Shown piece after piece: positions 31,512-42,653 of a stretch of DNA of 64,000 nucleotides. This DNA comes from Brachionus manjavacas (taxonomy: Eukaryota > Rotifera > Eurotatoria > Ploima > Brachionidae). The translations under genes were made by a program, and so were the position numbers. The stretch lies in contig JAHQIY010000026.1 in NCBI GenBank assembly GCA_019054805.1, positions 372,001-436,000 of the forward strand. The letters run 5' to 3'. How positions within the stretch are numbered: the stretch's first letter is position 1; each line of letters begins with the position of its first letter. The notes below the pieces were generated by a model. The model saw only the letters and a list, made by a program, of their open reading frames with translations, was not told the origin of the DNA and did no database searches.

Positions 31512-33905
31512 ATGAAAAAAACAAGTTTTGACCTCGTTAAATTAGTTAAAATTACTATTGATATCTTTGAAACTCATCAAATTGATCCAAAAGTAATTCC
31601 AAATATATCAAGATGTTCTGATAATATATGGTTTATAATTAGCAAACAATATTTTGTTATAATGATTTTAAAAATTCGATGTTAATTTTTACTTGGTTTA
31701 AAAGAAATACCAATAACTATGCCAAAATTGTAAGGAACAAGATGAAGCATCCTTTATTAATAACAGAACCGAATTTGTCGAAAGATTTTAAAAAAATGAA
31801 TATTGAGTTTGAAAAATCAGAATTTCAAAGCTTTAAAATCTCTGGTAGTAATAGAAAACGCCTTTTAATTGATTTTGAGGAGGCCATGAACAAAAAACTT
31901 AATTCAGCTGAATTTAAATGCTATTTTAGTTGTAGCTACAACTGGTTTAAGAAAAACAATCCATACAAAAGCAATAAAGAAATTTGGTCTGGACTTTATA
32001 AATGTATTGCTCCAAATTGTACAAATTTTGTTAGACCTGTGATAAAAAATAATTCAGACTTTAAAACAATCGTCAATATTTTATATTGTGATTTTTCGAT
32101 CACTGCCAAGTTAAAAAACAAGTTAGAATAGTTGGAGAACAAAGAGAGGCACTTGGTTTGAAGCTAAAATCTGATGGAATATTAAATACTTATAACACAA
32201 TCAAAATGTCGAGCATTGTAGAAAAAAAAAGTAATTTACTTAAATTATAATTTATCTTTGCTTTTAAATTTATTGAATTTTATATTATTGTTTGATTAAT
32301 TTAGCAAATTCAATTCGAGTAAATACTTTGCACAAAATAAAGAATGAACTAGACAATCGCTTTCGACTGAGCCGAGATTTAATTTTTGACCTTCGAGCAA
32401 CTAAAATTCTTTGCGAAAATTTAGGAATATCAACTAATTCAGAATTTTTGGGGTACGTCCATAACATTTCATTAGATCCTTATGGTTTCCTTTTAATGAG
32501 TGACATTCAAGGAAACTTTAAGGTTTTTAATATAAATAAATCAATTTATCTTTATAATTTTTTAAGATGAAAATCTGGAATGCAATTAAAATTAATTATC
32601 CTATCTGGTTCATCGATGCAACAGGCAGTATTCATAAAGATGTAGATGGTCAGAAGAAACCTCTGCTATATTCAATTGTATTTCATGATAAAAAAAGAAA
32701 ACAAATAATACCATTAGCAGAGTTTATTTCAACCGATCAAAGTTCGAAATCGATTTCAAGTTTCTTTCACTTCATCTACTATAATCTAGAAGAAAACGCA
32801 AAAAAAACACAATTTTCAATAGCACCAATTATTGTAACTGATTTTTCATGGGCAGTTTTAAGTGTTTTTAAGAAGTTTTCAATTAAAGAATATCTCGAAT
32901 GGTGTTTTTTAAAATTATAAGGGAATGCAAAAGATAAAGCTGATATATTGATTCCTAAAACGAGAATTTATCTTTTCTCCACTCATTTTTTAAAATTAAT
33001 TATGAAGAAGGCTCGGAAAATTGAAACTGATTCAAATGTAAGAAATTTTTTTATATTTTGCTTTACGATGCTACAAAATTCAATTTCAATAGTGCAATTA
33101 AATAACTATCTTTTAAATATATTTAATATTTTCAAATCGTACAAAATTTTATGATTTTTATGATTTTTATGATTTTTCAAGTGTTGAAGAAGAAGGTGTT
33201 ACTTCAGATAGATCTCACGATTTTTCATCCGAAAGAGAAGCGATTACCAATGAAGGTCTCGATTCCATTAAAAATTCTTCTCCTTTTACAAGCCATTAAA
33301 AAAATATCTTAAAAAATTGTGAAGAAAAGTTGAAAAATTCAGAAATCAAAAATAGTGGAAAGAATATTTTTTTTATTCCAAAATTGTTCTGGTTGATAGA
33401 AAATCAGCTTTATTTACTCCCGACTTGGAGTGGCTTAATAATCGAAAATTTTAAAAAAAGTCATCCAGCTGATTTATCTGATTGTTTCAAAACACGACTT
33501 TCAAATAATCCAGTCGTAAATTATTTTGGAGTTTTAAAAACAGAATTTTACAAAACCGTAGAGTGTTTCCGAGTGAATTCGTCAGTTTGAATTTTCTTAG
33601 AATTAAATCAAAATATCTGGAAATTTACCTTAATGATTCCAACTCTTTTAAAGAAAATTCTTACTCAGTTATCAGAGAGAAGTAGAATTGTACAGACAAA
33701 AAAGAGAAAAAACAAAAAAAACGTTTTCTTTATGAAATTGCACCAATAAAGGAAAAAAGATTCTTCCTTAAAAATAAAGATATTTATAAAATTATTTATC
33801 AAGATATATTTGAGTTTAATTCAAAAGGGATAAACGATCAATTTCCAAGTAATCAATTTAAAAATGTATCAGGCTTTATTAATGATTTTATCAGCAAATA
33901 CACCT
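31512..33905 (+). pseudogene. Decayed DDE-like transposase (multi-exon)
   Basis: From the ATG at 31512 (MKKTSFDLVKLVKITIDIF) the frame slips once, then shows a Cys/His segment (YFSCSYNWFKK, LYKCIAPNCTNF), VGEQREALGLKLKSDG, and an exon SIRVNTLHKIKNELDNRF. An in-phase intron at about 32522-32566 (TTTAAG/GTTTTT...TTTTTTAAG) leads to the catalytic part: IWFIDATGSIHKD (first Asp), PIIVTDFSWAVLSVF (second Asp), later LLPTWSGLII and SNNPVVNYFGVLKTEF. In the last segment the glutamate expected as the third acid (VEN) reads VVN. These resemble RNase-H-fold DDE transposases, possibly MULE-like. In-frame stops after CFLKL and FTSH and a TAG near 33690, plus frameshifts, make it inactive. Confidence 0.6.
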
Positions 33906-34770
33906 GCAATAATGACCGAATGGAAATTGATGAATTAGAAGAAAATGAATATGAAATGAAACCTGAAGAACTTTCAAAAAATTCTGAAGATTATGTGGAA
34001 AATAATAATATATGGAAAATATATTTCAAAACTAACAACATGGAAATTGATGAAAAAAAAGATAACCAAAATGAATTGAAACCTGAAGAAAATTCAATTA
34101 ATTATGTTTTTTTTGAAAACCTCCTTCAAGAGATTTAATGTTAGCTTTGAAAAATCAAAATGTTTCTTTACTAATAACCGGCAATTATTTATAGATCTAA
34201 CAAAATATTTGCGTTCGAGAAAATATTCAGTTCTTTTTACCGATCAAAAAATTGCAAGCGATTCTCATTTTAATTTAATAATCGAATTATTTACACTAAA
34301 AAATTTTGTTCCGATTTCTACCAGAGGAGATGGCAATTGCTTTTATCGTGCAATTTCATTTTGCATGTTTGGAAGATGTGATTTTTTTTATTTGTTTAAG
34401 ATTGGGTCTTTGTTTATATTACTCGAATACCAAATTTTTTTCGAAAAGGTAATCAAAAAGCATTTTTATACAAGTCCTTTCAGTGATATATTTTCTTCCT
34501 CTAAAAAAGAAAATGAATGAGCAATGTCTCTTAATATTCTTGCAACAAGTATATTACTAAATAAAGCAATTTTTTCGTATGGTATAAATAGTGAGACATT
34601 GGTTCCGTATTGTCATACTTAACATCTAATTCTGAATCAGAACCAATAAGATTGGAAATCATTTTATTGCTTTAATTAATGTAAAAAACCATTGTTTTGA
34701 AACATTTGGGGAATGTATGGAATTATTTGTAAATTTTCGAAATGATTTTGATATTGACTTTTATGAATAA
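33906..34770 (+). pseudogene. OTU-type cysteine-protease-like domain following the transposase
   Basis: After an acidic linker with an internal repeat (MEIDELEENEYEMKPEE then MEIDEKKDNQNELKPEE) the frame shifts and reads FVPISTRGDGNCFYRAIS. This is the catalytic Asp/Cys motif of OTU deubiquitinases (GDGNC-FxR). About 110 codons later, in another frame, IGNHFIALINV supplies the conserved His motif (NH-F-xAL), and the region ends DFDIDFYE-stop. OTU domains are found fused to or beside transposases in several animal DNA transposons. At least two frame breaks (about 34110 and 34620) separate the motifs, so it is inactive as read. Confidence 0.65.
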
Positions 34771-34919
34771 TATCTTTTATAATAAAAAACCAAATAAAAG
34801 TGAATTTTAATTTATTTTTCATTCTAAAAACGGCAAATTATGCTATTTTACTTCAAATTGCTCATTTTATATCTAAAAGTCGAATCAAATATACTCGATT
34901 TAATATTTGAAAATTGAAT

Positions 34920-35400
34920 TTCAGTTCGACTTGGAAACTAAAATTGTGCCAGACTTTCACGAGTCAACACAACTCTTGTTACATTTTCTGGATTACAATA
35001 GACCCTCAGCCGGCCCCAGAACAATTTTTTCATATTTTGATGTTGATTTTTGAGTTGATTTTTAAAATTTAGGTTAATTTAGAATTTTAAATAAAATATA
35101 ATTAGTTTATGATGGAATAGCCAAGACCACAGCAAGACAACTTTACTCGATTCTCTACATGACATTTACATTGTCCAAAGTGAATTCGGTGGAATTACCC
35201 ATATCATTGCAGCTTTTAATGACAGAGAAAAAAATATAAATCGGAACATCACATTTTTGGACACACCATGACGCAACATTCTTTTTGATGCGGTCCAGAC
35301 GTGCCATAGTCACAAACGGTGTAGTTCTAGTGGTTGCCGTCGATGGAAGTCTGGAAGTGATTTTGTTAGTCCTGTGAAAAAAATTGACATTGAATTGGCA
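34920..35400 (+). pseudogene. Mitochondrial translation initiation factor IF-2 G-domain fragment
   Basis: Plus-strand translation gives DHSKTTLLDSL (P-loop of the IF-2 type, with Ser for Gly in DHGKTT), SEFGGITHIIAAF (switch I, normally GGITQHIGAF), NITFLDTP (G3), and after a small indel MRSRRAI and VVLVVAVDGSLE. This order and wording is characteristic of bacterial/mitochondrial IF-2, the GTPase that places initiator tRNA on the small ribosomal subunit. The fragment upstream (34925-35020) may be a preceding exon. A stop inside the G3 motif (CCATGACGC) and loss of the rest of the protein mark it as a pseudogene or captured piece. Confidence 0.7.
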
Positions 35401-36368
35401 GATATGGGATCATATAATGTTTTAATTTGGTATAAATGAGGATGTTGAAAAAGAGGCCGAGTCAAGGACTAGACACTAGTGTGATTTAAATTATATTTGA
35501 TGATTAAATTTTGGAGTTGAACAATTTACCACCACTGATCGAGCAAGAAGAGCTGATCGGCTATTTTTCTCAAGTTGCTCTACCATAATGGAAATAATAA
35601 AAATGTTAACAAAGTGTGGATGATGTGTCGAGGGTCATTTCAGAGTTGGTCAAAAGTCATAGTCATGAAGCCAAAGTCAGGTCTGGATTTTGTTTTTGAA
35701 ATTATTTGAAGTCAAAGTCTAGACTTGACTTTTTTTTAATTTTTTTAATGGATGTAAACAATAAAAATAAATATATTTTTATAAATATTATTTTTATTAT
35801 AAATTTCAAAAAAAGATTAAAAAAAAACCCTTAAAAGTAAAAAGGTCAATAACAAAAAATTAAAAATTTAAAAGCTTTGATGATAAATCTCTATTTAAGA
35901 AAAGAGGAAAAGCAAACTGTTATCAACTCTGAAGTTTTTGAGATTTTCTCTCAAAGATTAACTTTCAATCAAGCTTTCATTCAAAGAGTTATATTCAGCA
36001 TTAAAAGGCGAAAAGACTGAAAAACTTGATCAAGCAAAAAATCAAAAATTAGCAACTTAAAATTGCATTACCGTTGATCGGAACTCAATTTCAGTGCTTT
36101 TTCAAGATACCATTTATCTTTTCGTCCATTTAATGTTAAATAAGTATTCCTTGAGTAAAAGTAAGAACGAAGGGAAATCATTGGAAAGAAAATTTCAAAA
36201 ATTCAGAGTTTTTTACAGGTTACTAAGCTCTTTAACTTAAAAAGATCAAAATCTTCATAACTATTTAAAAATTTAATTTCTTATTATTCGACTCTTCTTA
36301 TCTTTTTATCGATTTTTAATAATCTATTTTTGAAAAAAAATAATAAAAACAATATATCATAAATTAGT
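35401..36368. other. AT-rich region without recognised gene
   Basis: Short codon-like stretches near 35440-35560 (after NEDVEKEAES) may be eroded IF-2 sequence. The block at 35640-35730 repeats AAAGTCA/AAGTCTAGACTT-type words. No supportable gene on either strand. Confidence 0.4.
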
Positions 36369-36484
36369 TTAGCATTTGCATTTTATTAATGAAATGCGAC
36401 ATTTTGTACATTTATGCATATGGCCACAATGAATCATAAAGCCACGCCAATTTTTACAAGATTTCCCACAAAAAACACAGCTCT
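36369..36484 (-). CDS. C-terminal RING finger exon
   Basis: The exon-level reading NKSCVFCGKSCKNW then FMIHCGHMHKCTKCRISL then KCKC-stop fits C-X2-C...C-X-H-X3-C-X2-C-X6-C-X-C, the C3HC4 RING of the IAP/MDM2/Unkempt style that ends proteins. All eight zinc ligands are present. Its acceptor and phase relative to the previous exon are not certain. Confidence 0.7.
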
Positions 36485-39400
36485 TATTAAATAAAGTTAT
36501 AATAAAGCTTAAAAAATGTCAAAATTATTAAGATGGGTTCCTCTGAATTTTCTTGTTGTTTACGATTAGAATTGTTTTTTGAATTAAAAGTTTTTAGCAT
36601 GTTTTGAATCTTCCTAAAATTTAAAATTTTAAATTTAATCAGATGATAATATTAATACAAACATCTCTAGATCCTTAATTTGGGAATTTTTTTTCTCGAT
36701 TTCATAGTCAGCATGATTGTACATATTATTTAATTCGTCTTTAATTGTATCACAATTTTCTGAATAAGACCGGTTAAAGATTTTTTGATTTCCATTCATC
36801 AATTCAATCTTTTGAAGCAAAAAAGCGACTTGTCTTAAAAAACTTGTTAAGTTCTATTCATAAAATAAAAATCTCTAGAAAAAGAGAAAATTACCCTGTA
36901 AGTCTTTGATTTTCAAAAGTATGTGATAATACTTCTTTCGATATTTCATCAGATTTCCTTTTCAACAGGATTAATTCATTTTCTTTCTGAATTAATTCAT
37001 TTTGCGTTTGTTGAATGATGTTGGAATATTCGATCGTTATTTGTTCAATTAAAGTATTTAAACTTTGGTCTTCTTTAGCTTCTTTATTGTGAACATAATT
37101 TTGAAAATTATCTTCTGCTTCCATTAATTTTTTGTTGAGTTGATGATTTTCACTAATAATAAATATAATATTAAAATATATATAAATAAATATATACATA
37201 AAATATAATATTTAATCAAAAATAATAACTTAAATAATACTTTTGTAATTGATCTATACTTCGATTTAGCTCAATAATTTAATTTTCATTTTCATTAAAG
37301 CTTGTTCTACCAAATATTTCTTGGTTTTTCATCGAAAGCAACTCTTGTTCTAATTCAAAATTTTTTGTATTTAACTCTTGATTCATTTTTAATATCTTTT
37401 CTTTTTCAGAAGTTGTTTGTTTTAAATCCTTTTTTAAATTTATTTCCGATCCAATTGTCCCGAATAATGGACAATTTTCAAATACTATATGTCTTTTTCC
37501 ATTTTCGGTTTTATTATTCCCTTTTCCTTCACATTTTTGGAAAAGTGGGCATCGCTTGGGCATTAATTTTTGTTCCTCATTAATTTTCTGTACATTAGAA
37601 CAGTAAAATTCAATCGATATGATAATCTGTTCGATATTTATATTTTTGCAGCGTTCTCTGAACTGTATTTTTCAGTTTGGTCACTTATTTTTTTTTCAAA
37701 TTCTTATTTTCTTCGTGCACAGAATTTAGTTTCATTTGTAAATCAGAGGATTCTTGCCTGTATTTTTCGAGTTGAATGCTTATTATTTTATTAGAGTCTT
37801 TCAACTGATCAATCAGTTTTTCACTGTGAAAACTCAAATTTGATTGGTATTTTGGGTGTTTCAGGATTTCATGTATTTCATTTTCTTTTACTTGACTATT
37901 TTTTTGCAAATCAAAACTAATCGACTTCAGGATACTAGGCTTTTTAGACACTCTAGGAATATTTAAAGCATCTTGTAGCTCTTTTAAAGATTCAGTATCG
38001 GATTCGATTTCACTTAGAATGTCAATCGGGTCTGGACAAGAAACCTAGAAAAAAAAATCTAAATTTTAATAACTTTTTACAGAAAGGAATTGCAGATTCT
38101 TGAGCAAAATAAAATTTTTGATCCAAATTTCAAGCGCCCAATCTTGCTCAATAAAATATAGATGCGAAATTAAATTTTATTGCAGATTTTTAATTTCTTC
38201 AACATTTCAAAGCTTTATTTTTAAACTTTTGAAAAAGGATTTGTTTGAAAAATGCAATTAATTTTAATTGCGCATCTAAAAATTTCTGAGCAAGATGTTT
38301 ACATAAATTGAAAGTATGATTATTACCTTTGAATCATCAATAAATAAATTCGATGAACTTGAATGGGCAAGAAAATTATTAATCAAATCAGTTTTTCCCC
38401 GAATTTTTTTGAATTCAGACAAAACACTATTATTTGTCAGTACATTTTTAGTCTCAATCGAATTAATGCCACCAAAAGTACTCGTATTAAAATCTTCTTA
38501 AATCGAATCAAATTGGATTAATTCTTTTAAGTTTCCAATATCTCCAATTGACAATTGGTCAATAAGTTTAATTTGCTTCTTATCTTCTTCGCTAATAAGA
38601 TAAGGACAATTTCGCAAAGCATAATGCCTTCTGCCTTCTTTTTCTACAACATCAGTTTTAGATGCGTTTCCTTTTCCTCGACATATATCATAATTAGGGC
38701 ATTTTCTAGGTTCATTTCTGTTTAATTTCTCATACACTCTTTTAACTTTAGATTTCTTCTTCGATTTTTTAAATTTTTTTACACTTTTTTTACCATTGAG
38801 CAAAAAACTAGACTCCATCAATATCATTTGATCTTGAAACATCGAATTCTAGAAATAAAGAAGTAATTAATTTTTTATTGAGTCAACATCTTTGGACAAA
38901 GTTTCAAAGAACTTTATTGTTGATTAGAATTTTATTTTGCTAATCTTTTTTGATTTTTCTATATAAATATTTTGCTAATCTTTTTTATTTTAACTTTCCA
39001 AATAAAAATAAACTTACATCTAATGATGTTTGACCCGAAGAATCAAATACACGATCAGGAAATATTTCCATGAATTTTTCAATTATGTCCATTTTTGTAG
39101 ATTTTGAAACATTCAACTCACTTGACTGTTTCTTAAAAATTTGTGATTTTAACATTATATTGTTTTAATTAAAAATTTTAATTTTACCAAAAGAGATAAA
39201 TCGAACTTGAGCTTCGTCGAATCTTCTGAAGTATGTTTTCATAGCTGGGATCATAAATCATTTCATTCAAGGAATTTTTCTAAAATTAATAGAAAAATTA
39301 TTAATTTTTAAACTCAATTGGATAAAAAATATTTTGACAATTGATGCCTATTTTAATTGATAACAAAAATGTTCGTCTTGAGAGACTATAAAAAAGGGAA

Positions 39401-39735
39401 CTAAATTAATTTTAGCATGTTTAAAACAAAAAATTAATAAAATTTTACCATAAATGATGAAAAACTTATTGCTTTATTAATAAAATTATTATAGGTTTTA
39501 CTTGCTTCCAAGCTTTTTTTAAATTCTTAAGAATTTTTAAAAGCGTAAGAAACAAAACCAGATGCAACTTTTTTCTGAGAATGTGTGATTTCCCTTAAAA
39601 AAATTTGATTAAATAGGTCAAAATTTTGTTTTTTAAAAATTACGTTCTAATTGAATCGGAAAGCACCATTTTTTTGTTGGTAACAAAATTGCTTGAACAT
39701 TTGTTCTTTTTAGATTCCATATTGATTTTCAATCG
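36369..39735 (-). CDS. Multi-exon coiled-coil protein with two MYT1-like C2HC fingers and C-terminal RING (damaged)
   Basis: Minus strand from the ATG at about 39735 (MESKKNKCSSNFVTNKKMVL). Exons are visible at about 39735-39645, 39595-39450, 39280-39190, 39140-39020 (KMDIIEKFMEIFPDRVFD), 38855-38330, 38045-37640, 37600-37230, 37150-36900, 36840-36670 and 36620-36369, with introns of about 45-70 bp except one near 38330-38050. Finger 1 is CPNYDICRGKGN...RRHYALRNCP and finger 2 is CPLFQKCEGKGN...RHIVFENCP, both variants of the MYT1/NZF C2HC pattern with Asn in place of the first His. Long coiled coils follow (LNTKNFELEQEL; DNFQNYVHNKE). The C-terminus is a RING: CVFCGKSC...MIHCGHMHKCTKC...CKC-stop. 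A RING suggests E3 ubiquitin ligase activity. Isolated in-frame TAAs (after KNS, DSI, NEN) and a homopolymer shift at 37690 mean it is a recent pseudogene or carries sequence errors. Confidence 0.6.
37279..37563 (-). CDS. Exon with C2HC-like finger 2 and coiled coil
   Basis: Starts in frame before MPKRCPLFQKCEGKGN and continues FENCPLFGTIGSEI into heptads (QTTSEKEKILKMNQELN). Finger spacing is CX5CX4(N)X8HX5C, one residue longer in two loops than canonical MYT1 fingers. An in-frame TAA after NEN lies at 37279; beyond it the frame continues IIELNRSIDQLQ to a good donor. Confidence 0.6.
   Translation of the reverse strand: MPKRCPLFQKCEGKGNNKTENGKRHIVFENCPLFGTIGSEINLKKDLKQTTSEKEKILKMNQELNTKNFELEQELLSMKNQEIFGRTSFNENEN
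38498..38842 (-). CDS. Exon with C2HC-like finger 1 and basic stretch
   Basis: A Lys-rich run (GKKSVKKFKKSKKKSKVKR) precedes the finger CPNYDICRGKGN...GRRHYALRNCPYL. The basic run resembles a nuclear or nucleic-acid-binding segment. One TAA after QFDSI is followed by an open continuation EDFNTSTFGGINSIE to the donor at about 38327. Confidence 0.6.
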   Translation of the reverse strand: MFQDQMILMESSFLLNGKKSVKKFKKSKKKSKVKRVYEKLNRNEPRKCPNYDICRGKGNASKTDVVEKEGRRHYALRNCPYLISEEDKKQIKLIDQLSIGDIGNLKELIQFDSI

Positions 39736-39739
39736 GGGT

Positions 39740-39914
39740 TTTAAAAATTAAATCTAAAAAAGAAAAACGATATTTAGATTTAAAAAATAAAATGTAAAAA
39801 AAACCGCAAAATAGACATTAAAAATCTTTTTTGAAATCTAATAAAGAAATTTAAAGAAAAATATTTGAAGTAAAAACGTCATTTAAATTAGTCCAATGCC
39901 GTCACTATATTTTT
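39740..39914. promoter_or_regulatory. Possible 5' region of the C2HC/RING gene
   Basis: AT-rich 175 bp between the presumed start codon at 39735 and the hairpin satellite. No specific promoter element could be identified. Confidence 0.2.
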
Positions 39915-40420
39915 TTTTTAAATTTGGACTTCCAAATCATTTTAACGCAAAAATTGCTGATTTGGAAATCCAAATCCGCCACTAGTTTAAATTTTTTTAA
40001 AATATGGATTTCCAAATCATTTTCACGCATAAAAGGCGGACTTGGAAATCCAAATCCGGAACTATTTTAAATTTTTTTAAAATTTGGATTTCCAAATCAT
40101 TTTAACGCATTAAAGGCTGACTTGGAAATCCAAATCCGGAACTATTTTAAATTTTTTTAAAATTTGGATTTCCAAATCATTTTCACGCATTAAAGGCTGA
40201 CTTGGAAATCCAAATCCGCCACATGTTAAAATTTTTTTTAAAATTTGGATTTCCAAATCATTTTCACGCATAAAAGGCGGACTTGGAAATCCAAATCCGC
40301 CACTAGTTTAAATTTTTTTAAAATTTGGATTTCCAAATAATTTTCACGCATTAAAGGCTGACTTGGAAATCCAAATCCGCCAATTGTTTTATTTTTTTTT
40401 TGATTTGGATTGCCAATGAT
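39915..40420. repeat. Satellite of 80-bp hairpin units, six copies
   Basis: TTCCAAATCA recurs at about 39931, 40010, 40090, 40170, 40251 and 40331. Each unit carries exact inverted arms ATTTGGATTTCCAA and TTGGAAATCCAAAT around a 25-30-nt loop (ATCATTTTCACGCAT...AAAGGC), followed by an A/T spacer. Each unit can fold into a 14-bp stem. Confidence 0.9.
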
Positions 40421-41039
40421 TGATTGACTTGCCTTATAACGGTTTGAAAGGTCGCTTGGTTGGTTTGATTGTCGATACGATTCTAAATTTTAATTCGTTC
40501 GTTTTTTTTAGAATTAAGGACTCTTTGATTGTTCGGTTTGTGTGGTCATTGATGCTTTGAATGAAAAGTTCGGTTGGTTTTGTATTGGTGTTAGGGTTTT
40601 GTGAACGTTTCAATGGATCGGTATTGGCGTTCGTTTAGGACCATCAGTTAGACAGGGCAGTTTTAAAAATTTATCAAAATAGAAAATTAATCAAAATATT
40701 ACATATTATTTGGTTTTATAATTTTATTAACTTTGAGAAGCTAATTTTTTCGTCTTTAAAATTTTGAAAACTTTTTTTAATTCTAAAAATCGATTATAAA
40801 TCCATTTATTTTATGATCAACTTAAAATAATTTTTTCAGACTGTAGCATAATATGTTACATCATTACCAATCAAAAAAAAATCATTTTGTTAATTTAAGA
40901 AATTATTATGCCTTCTTTTTAATTGAGCATTTGATCATAAACTTCAGCATGCCGAAAAATCAATAAAAAGAGACATTCGCTTGAGCTCAGCCCAGAAAGT
41001 ATTACAAATGCTCAACTAGATAAAACTTCTGTTTTATCA
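40421..41039. other. Unassigned sequence
   Basis: 40440-40640 is G/T-richer on the plus strand (TTGATTG, GGTTGGTTT words) and looks like a degenerate repeat. The rest is A/T-rich, with a short inverted match to 17065-17120 near 40920-40965. No gene is supported. Confidence 0.4.
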
Positions 41040-41273
41040 GAGAATTTAATTGGAAAAAAGTTTGTACATTTTTAAGTAAAATTTTGATAGTTTTTTTTTA
41101 ATTTTTTGTATAAGTTAATTTCCAATTAAAGAAAAAATTGGAAGTACAATTGTAAACATTACTTTTAAGCAAATTCCAACAAAAAATATCAAGTTGTTTC
41201 AAAGCAGTCGTTTGATTGATGTTCAACTTGATACTAATCATTTAACTAAAAATGATGATCTTTTCAACATATC
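41040..41273 (+). pseudogene. End of a composite-repeat C2HC-gene segment
   Basis: Contains the last part of the coiled-coil/C2HC segment (PTKNIKLFQSSRLIDVQL, NHLTKNDDLF) immediately before the TTTA tail of copy C, exactly as at 8277/8278 and in every array unit. Confidence 0.65.
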
Positions 41274-42308
41274 GTTTATTTATTTATTTATTAAATTTAA
41301 GTTTAAGGTCGCTTTCCGACCAATTTAGACTGCACCATTAAATAAAGTGCAAATCGATAATATTTCCTTCAGTTTGTTTTATTCTAGTTTGTTCAGTTCT
41401 TGTGAGATCAAGGTTCTCAATTCCGGACATTAGAACTGGTCTCACGAAAGTCTTATAGAGGTGCCCATTTAGGTATGGGTTTGATTGTTTAGTCCATATT
41501 TCCATTGATTTTAGTCTTGCTGATGAAAGTAAAGCTAAGTATTTCATACTATCTACCTTTTTTATTTGCACACCATCAAGTATTAGTTCCTCTTGACATA
41601 TGTCCTCTAATTGGTTACTTTTTGAGCGTCTGCATTTTTTGTTTCATATCATTAGGATTAAACTTGATAACCATTTTTTTGCCATATTTTTCTACTACTT
41701 CGAGTTGTTTTTGTAATCCTCTTTTTCTTTGGCTCAGTATGAGGATATCGTCGGCATAACAAATAACGTTTATCCTTTGACCATTTTGTTCTTCTCCAAC
41801 GTCTTGTTTTTCAATGTCTCCAATCAATCTCTCCAAGAAGATAGAAAATAGTTAAGGTGAGAGTGGTCCTCCATTTTTGACACCAATGCTATTAATTTGA
41901 TATTGAATACAACTGAATATTCATTTTCATTTGAGACTATTATCTGTGAGGAACCGTAATAGGTCATTATTTCGTGTACTTTTGATGGTGAAATATTCAT
42001 TTTAATCAACTTTGACCATAATATTTTACTGTTGATTTTATCAAAGGCCTTAGAAGCGTCAATTGCGCACACATTTTTTTACTTAATACGAGACGTTTTT
42101 TTATTTTATTACTAATTCATATTGCTTGGTTCATTTTGAATACTGCTTGTTGGCAAGAAGATGACTTCTGAAAACCAAACTGTTGAGGGTGGTCTAAATG
42201 TTCTTTTGAAAGTTCTTGCAATATTATGGTTTCATATAGATTTGAAGTTGTGTCCGAAATTGCTCCTGGTCATAAGTTTTTGCTATCATCTGTTGGCTTA
42301 TTTTGATC

Positions 42309-42653
42309 TTATACTAGTGGTTTCAATATTGATGTGTTACAATGGAACGGTAATGTTTTAGTGTTGATTATTTTATTAAAAATTATGCTTATAAACTTGC
42401 ACAATCTATCTGTATTATTGTGTTTAAACATTTCATTGCTAAGGTCACTGAAGCCTACTGCCGTTCCATTTTTTAGAATATTGATTGTGTTTTTAATGCG
42501 CTCTGGAGTTATATTCACTTCAAAGATACTATTTTCGTTTTTATTTATAAAATCATGAACTATTTTGTTTGCTTCTTCTGCATTTTTTCCGTCAACCTCG
42601 TTTGGGATATTATAAAGTTCTTCATACATTTTTTTTATTTGCACAATTGGCAT
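42309..42653 (-). pseudogene. Reverse transcriptase N-terminal block (copy C)
   Basis: The 114-codon open frame has the same protein sequence as 12578-12922 in copy B, including NGTAVGFSDLSNEMF. With no selection expected on dead copies, identity at this level indicates recent duplication or conversion between the two regions, about 30 kb apart. Confidence 0.75.

Noticed and set aside
16736-39735. A variant genetic code with TAA as sense
   Set aside because: TAA and TAG also terminate the intact frames (for example 4748 and 21549), and TGA and TAG interruptions occur as well, so decay or sequence error is simpler.
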